From: an uncultured Alphaproteobacteria bacterium
GTDB taxonomy: Bacteria; Pseudomonadota; Alphaproteobacteria; Caulobacterales; Aquidulcibacteraceae
DNA length: 33,461 nt
Assembly: GCA_902826245.1 (NCBI GenBank)
Contig: CADEEA010000037.1
Coordinates: 1 to 33,461 of the forward strand
Reading direction: 5' to 3'
Below the pieces are notes generated by a model. That model was not told the origin of the DNA. It searched no databases and was given only the letters and a program-made list of their open reading frames with translations. The position numbers were made by a program, and so were the translations under genes. The stretch's first letter is position 1; each line of letters opens with the position of its first letter. Below, piece by piece: positions 9,142-16,670 of this stretch.

Positions 9142-9693
9142 TCAAGCGCGGGTGAACCTATTGTGTGAGTAAAGCTCGAGGTCAGCGTTGGGTTCTGCGA
9201 TTTCGAAGACTTCCTCGAACGCATCAGCGCCGTTGAAGGTGTAGGTCTCTCGCGCTCGGAAGCCTGCCGGGATGTTCTCGATCGACTCCGAGTCCATCAC
9301 CAGTCGTCCGTCAACGAAGTTTGGCGTGGCGGCGACGAACTGATTGACGAAGCTCTCTTCGTGGAATTGGCGGAGCACGAAGCGACCACGGCCGCGATCA
9401 AAGCTCCAGAATGCGAGATGATGATGAATCTCGCCGGACGCGTACCGGGACTCATTTCGCTCCTCGATGAATTTGCCGGCAAGCAGGGGTGTATAGGTGC
9501 GGACCACCGTTCCCGTTCCAGGCTCACCCTCGGCCGTCCCACGCCATTGACCCAGAAAGCGCGCGACGCCGTTCAGTCGTTGATCAAGCGGCGGCGCTCG
9601 CTCTTCCGTTTCAGACCCTCCAGTGCTCGCGCACGCTGTGGCGCCAAGAGCCAGGGCAATCGTGAGCGTGCGTCTCGACAGAATGGAGTTCAT
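9142..9693 (-). CDS. DUF1579-like lipoprotein of unknown function
   Basis: A 183-residue protein with a bacterial lipoprotein signal (ALALGATAC then AS, Cys at about residue 21), followed by a beta-rich domain (FLGQWRGTAEGEPGTGTVVRTY...) that resembles DUF1579/lipocalin-like folds. ATG 9693 is preceded by GGGAGGG at a proper distance. An ATG at 9717, in a 4-bp overlap with the upstream stop, is an alternative that would add 8 residues ahead of the signal peptide. It lies downstream of the GFA-family gene, probably cotranscribed, and converges with the methyltransferase on the other strand. Confidence 0.7.
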   Translation of the reverse strand: MNSILSRRTLTIALALGATACASTGGSETEERAPPLDQRLNGVARFLGQWRGTAEGEPGTGTVVRTYTPLLAGKFIEERNESRYASGEIHHHLAFWSFDRGRGRFVLRQFHEESFVNQFVAATPNFVDGRLVMDSESIENIPAGFRARETYTFNGADAFEEVFEIAEPNADLELYSHNRFTRA

Positions 9694-9713
9694 GTCATCC
9701 CTCCCGACAATGC

Positions 9714-10160
9714 TCATGACTTTGTTGATTTCGAATTGCGTCTGCGGCCCATCGCGACTTGCGCCAACGCGGAGAGGCCCGCGAACGGTCTTGCGCGATC
9801 ATTAAACCAAGGCAGCCGCTCCCCGGCGAAGAACGCGCCCGTTGGTGTGAGTTCGTCGGCGCGTTCAAAAGCGCCGACATGAAAATGCGTCTCCTCCGGG
9901 AGCTTCTCGTTGCTGCATGTCAGCGTCGAGCCGCAGCGCGCGCAGAAGCCCCGCTCGACGCCTGCGGAGGACGTGAACTTCGCGATCTCGCCGCTGATCA
10001 TTGTCACTGCATCATCAGCAAACGAGACGAACACGGACGCAGGCGCACCGCTATGCCGGCGGCAGCTCTCGCAATGGCACCACAGCACCCATTTGGGCGC
10101 GCCCTCGGCGCGAAAACGCACTTCGCTGCACAGACACCGGCCATCATAAGTCTCGGACAT
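9714..10160 (-). CDS. GFA-family (glutathione-dependent formaldehyde-activating-like) zinc protein
   Basis: A 148-residue protein with the GFA/CENP-V cysteine pattern: C9 and C11 (RCLCSEVRF), C28, C30 and C33 (CHCESCRRHSG), and C73 and C76 (FCARCGSTL), binding two zinc ions in the family. The true activity of most members is uncertain. The start is placed at the ATG of MSETYDG; two upstream in-frame ATGs (10169 and 10196) cannot be excluded and no strong ribosome site decides. The stop overlaps a possible start of the following lipoprotein gene. Confidence 0.9.
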   Translation of the reverse strand: MSETYDGRCLCSEVRFRAEGAPKWVLWCHCESCRRHSGAPASVFVSFADDAVTMISGEIAKFTSSAGVERGFCARCGSTLTCSNEKLPEETHFHVGAFERADELTPTGAFFAGERLPWFNDRARPFAGLSALAQVAMGRRRNSKSTKS

Positions 10161-10261
10161 GACGGCCATGCTAAAGGTTGCCCAATCCCCGTTCAATGCA
10201 TCGTCCCCCGCTTGCCAGGGCGCCGCGTTAAACCCACATCACCAACAGATGTGAGGCAGGC

Positions 10262-10891
10262 ATGAACGCTGACGAAGATCGAAGCGCGCATTGGGAAGGC
10301 GTCTACCGCGCCAAGGCGCCAACCGACGTGAGTTGGTTTCAGGCGCGCCCTCAAGTGTCATTGGACTTGATCGGGCGCACGGGGATGGCGAAAGACGCGC
10401 GCATCGTCGATGTCGGCGCTGGCGCCTCAACGCTCGTGGATCACCTTCTTGCCGAAGGACGTTTATCGCTGACGTTGCTCGACCTTTCCGAGAGCGCACT
10501 GGCTCACACGCGGACGCGCCTCGGCGCCGACGCCGAGCGCGTTACTTGGGTCGTGGGTGACGTCCGCACTTGGCGACCGGAGATAAAGATCGATCTTTGG
10601 CACGATCGCGCAGTTTTGCATTTTCTCACGGCGCGATCGGATCAAGAAGCTTATTCGCGCACCGTGTCTGCGGCGCTGAAGCCGAACGGTTGGGCCGTCA
10701 TTGCCGGCTTCGCGCCCGGCGGTCCCGCCAAATGCAGCGGGCTCGACATCGTTCAGCATGACGAAGCCAGCCTTCGATCACTTTTGGGTGGCGCGTTCGA
10801 TCTCATCACAACCCGCGATGAGGTTCACAACACACCCGGTGGCGCGCCACAGGCGTTTCGCTATCATCTGTTTCACCGGCGCAGCGGGTAA
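10262..10891 (+). CDS. Class I SAM-dependent methyltransferase
   Basis: A 209-residue methyltransferase unrelated in detail to the one at 8508. It opens with HWEGVYRAKAPTDVSWFQ, a signature of a common family of small SAM methyltransferases; motif I is IVDVGAGASTLVDHLL (about residues 43-58) and LLDLSESAL follows. A GAGG lies a few bases before the ATG. The substrate is unknown; related proteins include thiopurine/thioether-type enzymes. It stands alone between a GFA-family gene and a convergent membrane-protein gene. Confidence 0.85.
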   Translation: MNADEDRSAHWEGVYRAKAPTDVSWFQARPQVSLDLIGRTGMAKDARIVDVGAGASTLVDHLLAEGRLSLTLLDLSESALAHTRTRLGADAERVTWVVGDVRTWRPEIKIDLWHDRAVLHFLTARSDQEAYSRTVSAALKPNGWAVIAGFAPGGPAKCSGLDIVQHDEASLRSLLGGAFDLITTRDEVHNTPGGAPQAFRYHLFHRRSG

Positions 10892-10903
10892 CGCGGATCC
10901 TCT

Positions 10904-11539
10904 TCATCCACCCGCAGGCGGGGATGCCGGATCGCGGCCAGTACGGATGAGATCGGCGCCGACCAGCACGCCGAACGCCGCTTGCAGCGCATAGACGACA
11001 AACGCACCGGCAACGTTCATCGCAAGCGCGCCCGTCAGCAGCATCAATGCCGGTGCAATCCCCGCCGCCAACCCCACCAATCCAACAATCCGCCGCAAGC
11101 CCCGCTCCCGCACCAAATCCGCACCCCAGATCAAGAACGCGATCGAGGTCGCATAGACTGCGCCATAGGCGAGCATTTGGTTGAGCGCCCAGCACAAACG
11201 CAGGATGTCAGCGGACGCATCGTTCGCAACGACGGCGCCGACGACGAAGCCATTGATCGTGGCGGCAAGCACGTTTGCGATTGCGCCTGCGCCATAGACG
11301 ACCAAGGCCAGCAGAATGTCGAATCGTTGCAGCCCCCGGCGCGCGGCAAGACGCGTGTAGCCCGCGAACGCCAGCACCACGAACACGATCATCGCTGCGT
11401 GCACGATCTGCGCGAGCACCGAATGACCAAAGCCGGTCGGATGGTGCGCCATCGCGACTATGGAGAGCGCGCTTGCGCCAGCGAGGGCCGCGCCGGCCGT
11501 ACGATCGTCCAGTCCGGCATCTCTTTTCAGCGCACTCAC
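10904..11539 (-). CDS. Multi-pass membrane protein of unknown function
   Basis: A 211-residue protein with about six hydrophobic helices (for example AAMIVFVVLAFAGYTRLAARRG, ILLALVVYGAGAIANVLAATINGF, LVGLAAGIAPALMLLTGALAMNVAG). GTG 11539 is preferred because GGGGGAA lies just upstream; the open frame extends further with no membrane-like sequence. I recognise no family. It is divergent from the TetR gene across 97 bp, an arrangement in which the TetR protein often controls the neighbour. Confidence 0.65.
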   Translation of the reverse strand: MSALKRDAGLDDRTAGAALAGASALSIVAMAHHPTGFGHSVLAQIVHAAMIVFVVLAFAGYTRLAARRGLQRFDILLALVVYGAGAIANVLAATINGFVVGAVVANDASADILRLCWALNQMLAYGAVYATSIAFLIWGADLVRERGLRRIVGLVGLAAGIAPALMLLTGALAMNVAGAFVVYALQAAFGVLVGADLIRTGRDPASPPAGG

Positions 11540-11636
11540 TGGCAATTCCCCCGTCACGCATTTAGCCTTGGCGGAGGATAGGAACGCCGGCCGCGCGACG
11601 CGACGGACTTCTGTGCATGAAAGTTCGAGGGCAAGG

Positions 11637-12191
11637 ATGGCGACCAATCGACCTGCGTCGCAGACGCGTGACGCCATCATCAGCGCCTTCAACCGGCTCG
11701 TTTTGTCCACGCGCCGCGCCCGCCCGCCTGTGGGGCAGCTCCTGCGCGAAGCGGGCGTCGCGCGTTCGACGCTCTACAAACACTTTGATGATCGCGACTC
11801 GCTGCTGCTCGAAGCGATGAACGGGCCGCTCTCGATCATCGCCAACGCGACAATGGGAAATGGAGGGCGTGAGCGACTTGTTGCTCTGCTGGATCACTTT
11901 TGGGAACAGCGGCGCAGCGGCGCAGACGTGCTCAGTGGACCATTTTCCGCACGGCTCATGCGCGCCCTCGCGGATCTCATTCAGCAGCGCGCCTCCGACC
12001 TCGACCGCAACGATGCTATTCGCATTGCCGAGAACCAGATCGCGCTCGTCAGGCTTTGGGTATCGGGCGAAACGCCCGCCACCGCTTCAGAACTGGCGGA
12101 GAAGATGATCGCAAGCGCGCAGGCGCAACGGACCGCGTTCCAGCTTGGCTCCGCCGCGTCCGCGACGGCGCCGGCCAGTCAAAAGCGGTGA
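11637..12191 (+). CDS. TetR-family transcriptional repressor
   Basis: A 184-residue protein with an N-terminal TetR HTH: residues ~10-55, ending in VGQLLREAGVARSTLYKHFDDRDSLLLEAM, the typical recognition-helix and YxHF pattern. The C-terminal two-thirds is a helical ligand-binding region without a recognisable subfamily. The start at ATG 11637 is preceded by GAGGGCAAGG. It is divergent from the membrane protein at 10904-11539, its likeliest target by position. Confidence 0.88.
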   Translation: MATNRPASQTRDAIISAFNRLVLSTRRARPPVGQLLREAGVARSTLYKHFDDRDSLLLEAMNGPLSIIANATMGNGGRERLVALLDHFWEQRRSGADVLSGPFSARLMRALADLIQQRASDLDRNDAIRIAENQIALVRLWVSGETPATASELAEKMIASAQAQRTAFQLGSAASATAPASQKR

Positions 12192-12237
12192 ATCAATAGG
12201 AGCGCCTCCGCGCGCCATCGGCGTGCATGCGCCTTTG

Positions 12238-12609
12238 TCATATCCGGCTCTCACCGGGGCGGCGCCGGCTGTGGAAGCGAACCGCGAGCAAGAGCCAGCG
12301 CAATTGTTCGAGATCGAAGCGGCGCACGGGTGCGTCCTCGATGACGCTGTCGCCCTCCATCAAAACGCCGGGCACCAAGCCTTCGCGCAAACGGCGCGCG
12401 ACGGTCGCGCGCGAGATACCGAAATAGAACTTGATATCTTTGTAGGTGAACCAGAGCCGTCCGCGCGGCAGCTCCCTTATCGTGCGCTCGACCATGTCAA
12501 CGAGCGCAGGCGGATAGGCCGGCATGTCCGCCAACGCGACGCATGTGGCGCGCGCGGCGTGGCGCGGGCGGCGCCGTAGTGTTGGCGTGGTCTGTGGGCC
12601 CGCGTGCAT
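12238..12609 (-). CDS. Small helix-turn-helix DNA-binding protein
   Basis: A 123-residue protein whose centre reads as a HTH (YKDIKFYFGISRATVARRLREGLVPG), followed by a DxxVIEDAPVRRFDLEQLRWLL segment. The start at 12609 has TGGAG six bases upstream; an internal ATG at 12525 (MPAYPPALVDM) is also plausible because the first 28 residues are low-complexity Arg/Thr. The family is unknown; it may be a phage- or element-type regulator. Confidence 0.6.
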   Translation of the reverse strand: MHAGPQTTPTLRRRPRHAARATCVALADMPAYPPALVDMVERTIRELPRGRLWFTYKDIKFYFGISRATVARRLREGLVPGVLMEGDSVIEDAPVRRFDLEQLRWLLLAVRFHSRRRPGESRI

Positions 12610-12715
12610 GCTTGGCTCCAGATGGAGTTCTGTTGCGTGCTATCGAACCATCAGAACGTGAAAACGTCGATGGGCGGGATCGTGCCTATGCCACGCCGCA
12701 CGATGCGCGTTTCAT

Positions 12716-13060
12716 CTACTTCCAACCCCGTGTGATGGCGGCGCGTGTGGCCGGCGCAGGCGGGGGATCGACAATCGGCCAGTTCGGCCCGAGCGCAAAG
12801 CCACCGCCGGGATCTTCGTTGATGACCCAGGATGGCCGCGAATCCGAGATCGTGTGCGTGGACGCGGCGCGCGCGCCGCATCTGCTGCAGCGGAGATCGC
12901 GGGCGATGTCGCGCGCGAAGGCGCGCTCGCCCCAAAGACGCAGCGCCGTGTCCAAGCGGATACGCGCGCAATGATTGCACTTGGTGCAGGAGATGAAGAT
13001 GCCGAGCGTGGTGCACGAGCCCAGCCGGCAGCCGCGGTCTTTGTCGTTGTACCAGACCAT
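12716..13060 (-). CDS. Zinc-ribbon protein of unknown function
   Basis: A 114-residue protein with two Cys pairs, C25/C28 (CTKCNHCARIRLD) and C58/C61 (CSRCGAR), about 30 residues apart, which should bind zinc. The second pair is followed by DSRPSWV. Short proteins of this design recur in alphaproteobacterial genomes as uncharacterised zinc-ribbon proteins. Overlapping frames on both strands here are Arg/Ala/His-rich and look like shadows. The 106 bp to the upstream HTH gene show nothing clear. Confidence 0.7.
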   Translation of the reverse strand: MVWYNDKDRGCRLGSCTTLGIFISCTKCNHCARIRLDTALRLWGERAFARDIARDLRCSRCGARAASTHTISDSRPSWVINEDPGGGFALGPNWPIVDPPPAPATRAAITRGWK

Positions 13061-13126
13061 GAGCGGCGTGAACTCGTATTGTTGTTGACGGCAAGCATCA
13101 GCGCCCGTTCGATGCCACCGTGCTCG

Positions 13127-13178
13127 CCCGCGTCCAGGGCTGACGCGAGCCGCGCCTTAGCGCGGCCCTGGACGCGGG
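13127..13178. repeat. 14-bp perfect inverted repeat (strong hairpin)
   Basis: CCCGCGTCCAGGGC (13127-13140) is matched exactly by GCCCTGGACGCGGG (13165-13178) with 24 bp between, and an inner stem GCCGCG/CGCGGC (13149-13154, 13161-13166) competes for the centre. It lies in the 246-bp gap (13061-13306) that has no convincing gene. It could be a REP-like element or a terminator for the minus-strand 101-residue gene. Confidence 0.6.
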
Positions 13179-13206
13179 CTGCGCGCAGCGGCCGCTCTTG
13201 AGCATC

Positions 13207-13225
13207 GGGACGCGGGGCGCGTCCC
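13207..13225. repeat. 8-bp inverted repeat with 3-base loop
   Basis: GGGACGCG, GGG, CGCGTCCC forms a perfect short hairpin 29 bp from the larger inverted repeat in the same gene-free gap. No run of T follows on either strand, so it is not a typical intrinsic terminator. Confidence 0.5.
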
Positions 13226-13306
13226 TCTCCATCCTTGGATGCGCCTCCGGCGGATCGAACACGGGGCTGATGGCGCAGCGTTGATGGTCACGCGCGCGGG
13301 GTGGTC

Positions 13307-13612
13307 TCACGCGATCGCGGCCGACAACGGCGCCCAGGCGGCCACCGTTTCAAGCGTGCGCAATTCTCCGTCGCGGCGGATCGCGACCCAGCCGTTTTCG
13401 TCACGCACCGCGATGAGGATGCGGATCGATTCCGGTTCGCGCGCATAAACCGGTTTGTCGAACGGAGCGCAGTCGGGATCGGCGCGCCAAGCCTGGCGCG
13501 CAGGGCGCGCGTCGTAGAAGGGCGCAAGCATGACAACCGCATCGTCATCATCGAGGGCGAAGGCGGCCTCCTCGCTGTCTTGATCTGGCGACATCCCACT
13601 CTCGCTCATCAT
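13307..13612 (-). CDS. Small acidic hypothetical protein
   Basis: A 101-residue protein, strongly acidic at the N-terminus (DQDSEEAAFALDDDDAVVML) with a central RPARQAWRADPDCAPF and an alternating beta-like C-terminus (IRILIAVRDENGWVAIRRDG). Composition is normal for a real protein and unlike the Arg-rich shadow frames opposite. I know no family. The start could be either of two adjacent ATGs at 13612 and 13609. Confidence 0.55.
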   Translation of the reverse strand: MMSESGMSPDQDSEEAAFALDDDDAVVMLAPFYDARPARQAWRADPDCAPFDKPVYAREPESIRILIAVRDENGWVAIRRDGELRTLETVAAWAPLSAAIA

Positions 13613-13697
13613 TGCGGAGCGGGAATAATGTTCACTTTATGTTCTGGGGTCAATCCTCGCGCCGTGGGGGGCTGTGGATGGCGGCCCGAGGCGCCCT

Positions 13698-15254
13698 TCA
13701 GTCTGATGATTTCTTGGCTTTTTTCGCCGCGCTCTTGGCCTCCTTCTTCGCCGGCGTGACGGCTTTGACGGGTTTATGACGGGTTTCCGCCGCGGCGGCC
13801 GGTGACGGGATTGACGGGTTTATGACGGGTTTTTCCCGGGCGCGCTCATAGCTCGCGGTACGCCCGCCGCCGACGCGTACGACGACGCCGTGCTTGGCGA
13901 GTTCACGCAAATCACGCAACGCCGTCGCTTCCGAGGCGCCGGTCAGCTCCTGGTAGGAAGAATTGTCCAGCCGGCCGCGCATCTTGATCGCGCTCATCGC
14001 CTTGCGCTGCCGCTCGTTCAGCGACAACGCATTCAAATAGGCCTCTGTCAGCCAGTCGCGCCAAAGCGTGACCGTCCACTGATCGCCGCGCTGCGCGAAG
14101 CTGGGCTCGGGCAGGCCTGCTTCGCGGCACACGCGGATCATTTCCAACGTGCCGGTGCCGCCAGTATCCATATAGCCCGAGAGAAAGAACGCTTTCGCCA
14201 GCAGCGGATTGCGCGGGATCGAGGAATGGATCTCACGCAGATGTTCGGGCGTCAGGCCGCGCGGCAACTCGCCAGGATTGGCAATCTCGACGCGATCGGA
14301 AAACACGTTCACGTGCACGCCCGCGGCTGAAGTGTAATCGCGGTGCGCGATCGCATTCACGATCGTCTCGTTGACGGCGTCGCGCGGTATCTCGTGGGCA
14401 ATCGGCGCGCCCGCGCCTTCTGTCCGCGCGCCGAGCGACGTGCCAAGCCGATCCATCACAAACCCGACCGCCAGATCGATCTGTTCGAACAGGGAGCCGT
14501 TGAAGATCTTGAACGACAGCGCCGGCCGCGCTGGAACGGCGCCGGCATAGTGCGCGCACTTGATCTCGGCGCCGGACGCGACGCGCTCTGGATTGCTAGA
14601 GAACAGCAGAATAGCCGCGTTATTGGGTCTATTGTCGTCAAACAGGTTGAGCTGGGTCAATGCATCCTTGGTGTTCTTGGCGCGCACCAGGCGAAAGCCG
14701 CGCTTGCTATCGGCCAACGCCCGGAAGTCCTCGACCTTCTGATCGTCGATGAATTTAAGCGTGAGCTGCGTTGGCGCAGCATCGAAGGGTTTGGTGATCA
14801 GGATGCGCTCATCTTCGAGCACCTTCATCAGACTGACGCGCAACGATACGGCGAGATCGGGAAAGCCGACGAAGCGGCGGCGCACCACGGCGGCCTCGGC
14901 GCGGCCAATCAGCTTGTCTTCCTTCGGATGACGCTCCTCGTCGGTCTCGCGCACAAAGACGAGCCGGTGTTTGCGGTGCTGCACGGCGCGATCATACTCG
15001 CGCTCGGTCGGCGAAACCCCCTCCGCATCCTCGTAGCCATAACGCACGCCGAACAAGCCAACATAGACATTGCAGCGCTCGACCTCGTCCAAATAGAGAT
15101 CGGTCGGGCTGCGCGTCTGCGCCGGCTGATCCTCGAACAGGAATACATCGAAATAGCGCGACAGCGTCGCGTCGGAGCGAATGAAGTCACGCAGATTGCG
15201 CCGCTCCTCGGCGAACTCGCTCTGCACGCTGCTGATGAACACCCGTAAGGGCAA
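13698..15254 (-). CDS. DUF4062 - RecG-like ATPase - winged-helix protein, possible defence or regulatory gene
   Basis: About 518 residues from the TTG at 15252-15254 (MPLRVFISSVQSEFAEERR), which sets the typical DUF4062 start. An ATG at 15386 would overlap the upstream gene by 89 bp and add an Arg-rich stretch that looks out of frame. Order: DUF4062 domain (1-~85; VFISSVQSEF, CNVYVGLFGVRYGYE), a middle region, an ATP-binding HATPase_c_4-like segment with PRDAVNETIVNAIAHRDY near residues 295-315, a winged helix (SYQELTGASEATALRDLRELAKHGVV) and a Lys/Ala-rich tail. AlbA/HATPase_c_4 proteins are DNA-binding regulators and DUF4062 occurs in NTPase defence-type proteins. The function here is unknown. 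It ends the transfer operon, 43 bp after the small HTH gene. Confidence 0.8.
   Translation of the reverse strand: MPLRVFISSVQSEFAEERRNLRDFIRSDATLSRYFDVFLFEDQPAQTRSPTDLYLDEVERCNVYVGLFGVRYGYEDAEGVSPTEREYDRAVQHRKHRLVFVRETDEERHPKEDKLIGRAEAAVVRRRFVGFPDLAVSLRVSLMKVLEDERILITKPFDAAPTQLTLKFIDDQKVEDFRALADSKRGFRLVRAKNTKDALTQLNLFDDNRPNNAAILLFSSNPERVASGAEIKCAHYAGAVPARPALSFKIFNGSLFEQIDLAVGFVMDRLGTSLGARTEGAGAPIAHEIPRDAVNETIVNAIAHRDYTSAAGVHVNVFSDRVEIANPGELPRGLTPEHLREIHSSIPRNPLLAKAFFLSGYMDTGGTGTLEMIRVCREAGLPEPSFAQRGDQWTVTLWRDWLTEAYLNALSLNERQRKAMSAIKMRGRLDNSSYQELTGASEATALRDLRELAKHGVVVRVGGGRTASYERAREKPVINPSIPSPAAAAETRHKPVKAVTPAKKEAKSAAKKAKKSSD
13756..13832. repeat. Iteron-like direct repeat inside the DUF4062 gene
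   Basis: A 31-bp unit occurs twice (13756-13786 and 13802-13832) with two mismatches; its last 22 bp (13765-13786, 13811-13832) are identical. Each unit contains TGACGGGTTT twice, 11 bp apart, plus a degenerate third copy, so six TGACGG cores lie in 77 bp. The spacing of 46 bp puts the two copies in different reading frames of the coding gene, so the repeat is at DNA level rather than protein level. Confidence 0.75.
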
Positions 15255-15297
15255 AGTTTCACGTCCCGCTTTGCGTCCGATTCTGCCGCGAACTTTA

Positions 15298-15618
15298 TCA
15301 AGCCTGCGGCGCAACGTCGACGCATCCGCCCTGCCCGGCCAACGCCTCTTGCGCGCGCCGCTCGCGCGAGCCCCGCCGGAGCACACTCAATTGGCCCATG
15401 CCCCATAGATGCAAGAGCCGCTTGGGATAGACGGGGATGCGTCCATGGTGGCGGCACGGCGGACCGTCATCTCGGGTCGAATAGATCTTCGCCAAGGTGG
15501 CGGGCGATCGTTTGATTCCGATCTTTGCCAGATAGGCCGAGGCCTCGCGGCGGTCGAGCAATGCATCGACGAAATCTTCAGGCAGCTTATCTTCGGGATG
15601 TTCGAGCAGCATCGTCAC
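15298..15618 (-). CDS. Small HTH-like DNA-binding protein at end of trb operon
   Basis: A 106-residue protein whose start overlaps the trbI stop by 4 bp. Residues ~23-70 (RREASAYLAKIGIKRSPATLAKIYSTRDDGP...GRIPVYPKRLLHLW) match the pattern of excisionase/AlpA-like MerR-fold proteins, where the helix-turn-helix is followed by a small wing. The C-terminus is Arg/Gly-rich. In many alphaproteobacterial trb clusters a DUF2274 gene follows trbI; here this different protein takes that place. It may regulate the element or act as a recombination directionality factor (inference). Confidence 0.7.
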   Translation of the reverse strand: MTMLLEHPEDKLPEDFVDALLDRREASAYLAKIGIKRSPATLAKIYSTRDDGPPCRHHGRIPVYPKRLLHLWGMGQLSVLRRGSRERRAQEALAGQGGCVDVAPQA

Positions 15619-16670
15619 GGCCGGTACGGTCGCAAACGAATGTCGCGCGTCACCAGCACGCGCACCGGGGCGCCAGCGCGGACGCGCAGTGTTGGCCGTA
15701 CCGACAAGTCGCGATCGACGATGCGGCCGCCAGATCGCGCCGCCTCTTGGGCTGCGGCGTCGCCGACGCTGCGGCTTAAGCTTTGATCGTCTTCACCCTC
15801 GGACTCGTTGGCGATGACGCTGACGATGGCGGACAAGCCGATGGCAAGGCCCAGACGATCGAGGTGATTGTCAGTGCGATCACGCAGGCCGGCAGCGCCC
15901 GTTGGATCGGTTCCCTGCATATTGTCGAGCGACATGCTCCAGCCGTTCGGCAGAATGAGACGCTGCCAGATCAGCACGAGCCGGCTGTCGCCGTAATCGG
16001 TCTCGCTGTCATAGGAGCCGATCAGCCGCGCGCCTTGCGGGATCAACAGGTGCTCGCCGCGAACGCTATCGTAGACGGGCGCGGTCACCTGAGCGATCAC
16101 GCGGCCCGGAAGATCGGAATTGAGCTCGGTGACGAGCGCCGCCGGAATGAGGCTTCCAGCCATCAATTCATAAGGCGAACGCGGCGGCCGGAGCGGCGCA
16201 TCGAGACGGGTGTCGTCGCCTTCCGCTGCGGTCGCGCGCCCTGACGCGGCGAACAGAATACTGGACGCGCGCGCGTCCGCTTCGGGGTCGGCGCGCGGCG
16301 CCGCTGGCGGCGCGGACGGCGTCGGCGCGCCGGTCCAGCTTGCATCGGCCGGTGGTTGAAATTCGGGCGGGTCCGCGTCGGCGCCGCCGTCATCGAACGC
16401 CGCGCCCTCCATCGACAACGCATCATAGCCGGGCGGCGCGAGCCGGATGGTTTCGGGCGGTCCGGCCGTCGCGGCGTTGGCCTGCGGATCGGCGCCGCCG
16501 GCGCGGTCGGGACGCTCGCTCAAGCCAAGCATCAGCGCCACGGCGACAATGGCGCCCATGCTGAGCGCGCCGGCGAGCAGGACTTTGCGCGACAAACGCT
16601 TCGGCGACGGCGGGCGTGCGCGGATGGCGACCACATCAGGCGCCGGCGCCGGTTGGGCGGCGGCGGTCAT
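15615..16670 (-). CDS. trbI: TrbI, VirB10-like T4SS inner-to-outer membrane scaffold
   Basis: A 351-residue VirB10/TrbI protein. A short cytoplasmic N-terminus is followed by a membrane helix (about 29-51, KVLLAGALSMGAIVAVALML), a Pro/Ala-rich periplasmic linker and the conserved C-terminal TrbI domain (SLIPAALVTELNSDLPGRVIAQVT, LLIPQGARLIGSYDSE, RLILPNGWSMSLDNMQGTDPTGAAGL). It spans the envelope and forms the core complex with TrbG. It overlaps trbG by 4 bp and the small HTH gene by 4 bp. Confidence 0.95.
   Translation of the reverse strand: MTAAAQPAPAPDVVAIRARPPSPKRLSRKVLLAGALSMGAIVAVALMLGLSERPDRAGGADPQANAATAGPPETIRLAPPGYDALSMEGAAFDDGGADADPPEFQPPADASWTGAPTPSAPPAAPRADPEADARASSILFAASGRATAAEGDDTRLDAPLRPPRSPYELMAGSLIPAALVTELNSDLPGRVIAQVTAPVYDSVRGEHLLIPQGARLIGSYDSETDYGDSRLVLIWQRLILPNGWSMSLDNMQGTDPTGAAGLRDRTDNHLDRLGLAIGLSAIVSVIANESEGEDDQSLSRSVGDAAAQEAARSGGRIVDRDLSVRPTLRVRAGAPVRVLVTRDIRLRPYRP

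Noticed and set aside
12651..13098. Two further minus-strand frames covering the zinc-ribbon gene
   Set aside because: Both are Arg/His/Ala-rich without paired cysteines; only the frame 12716-13060 has a zinc-ribbon pattern.
14343..15248. 301-codon plus-strand frame opposite the DUF4062 gene
   Set aside because: The minus strand carries recognisable DUF4062 and ATPase motifs; this frame has none.
15255..15386. Longer ATG start for the DUF4062 protein
   Set aside because: It would overlap the upstream HTH gene by 89 bp and add an Arg-rich stretch; the DUF4062 motif begins at the TTG at 15254.
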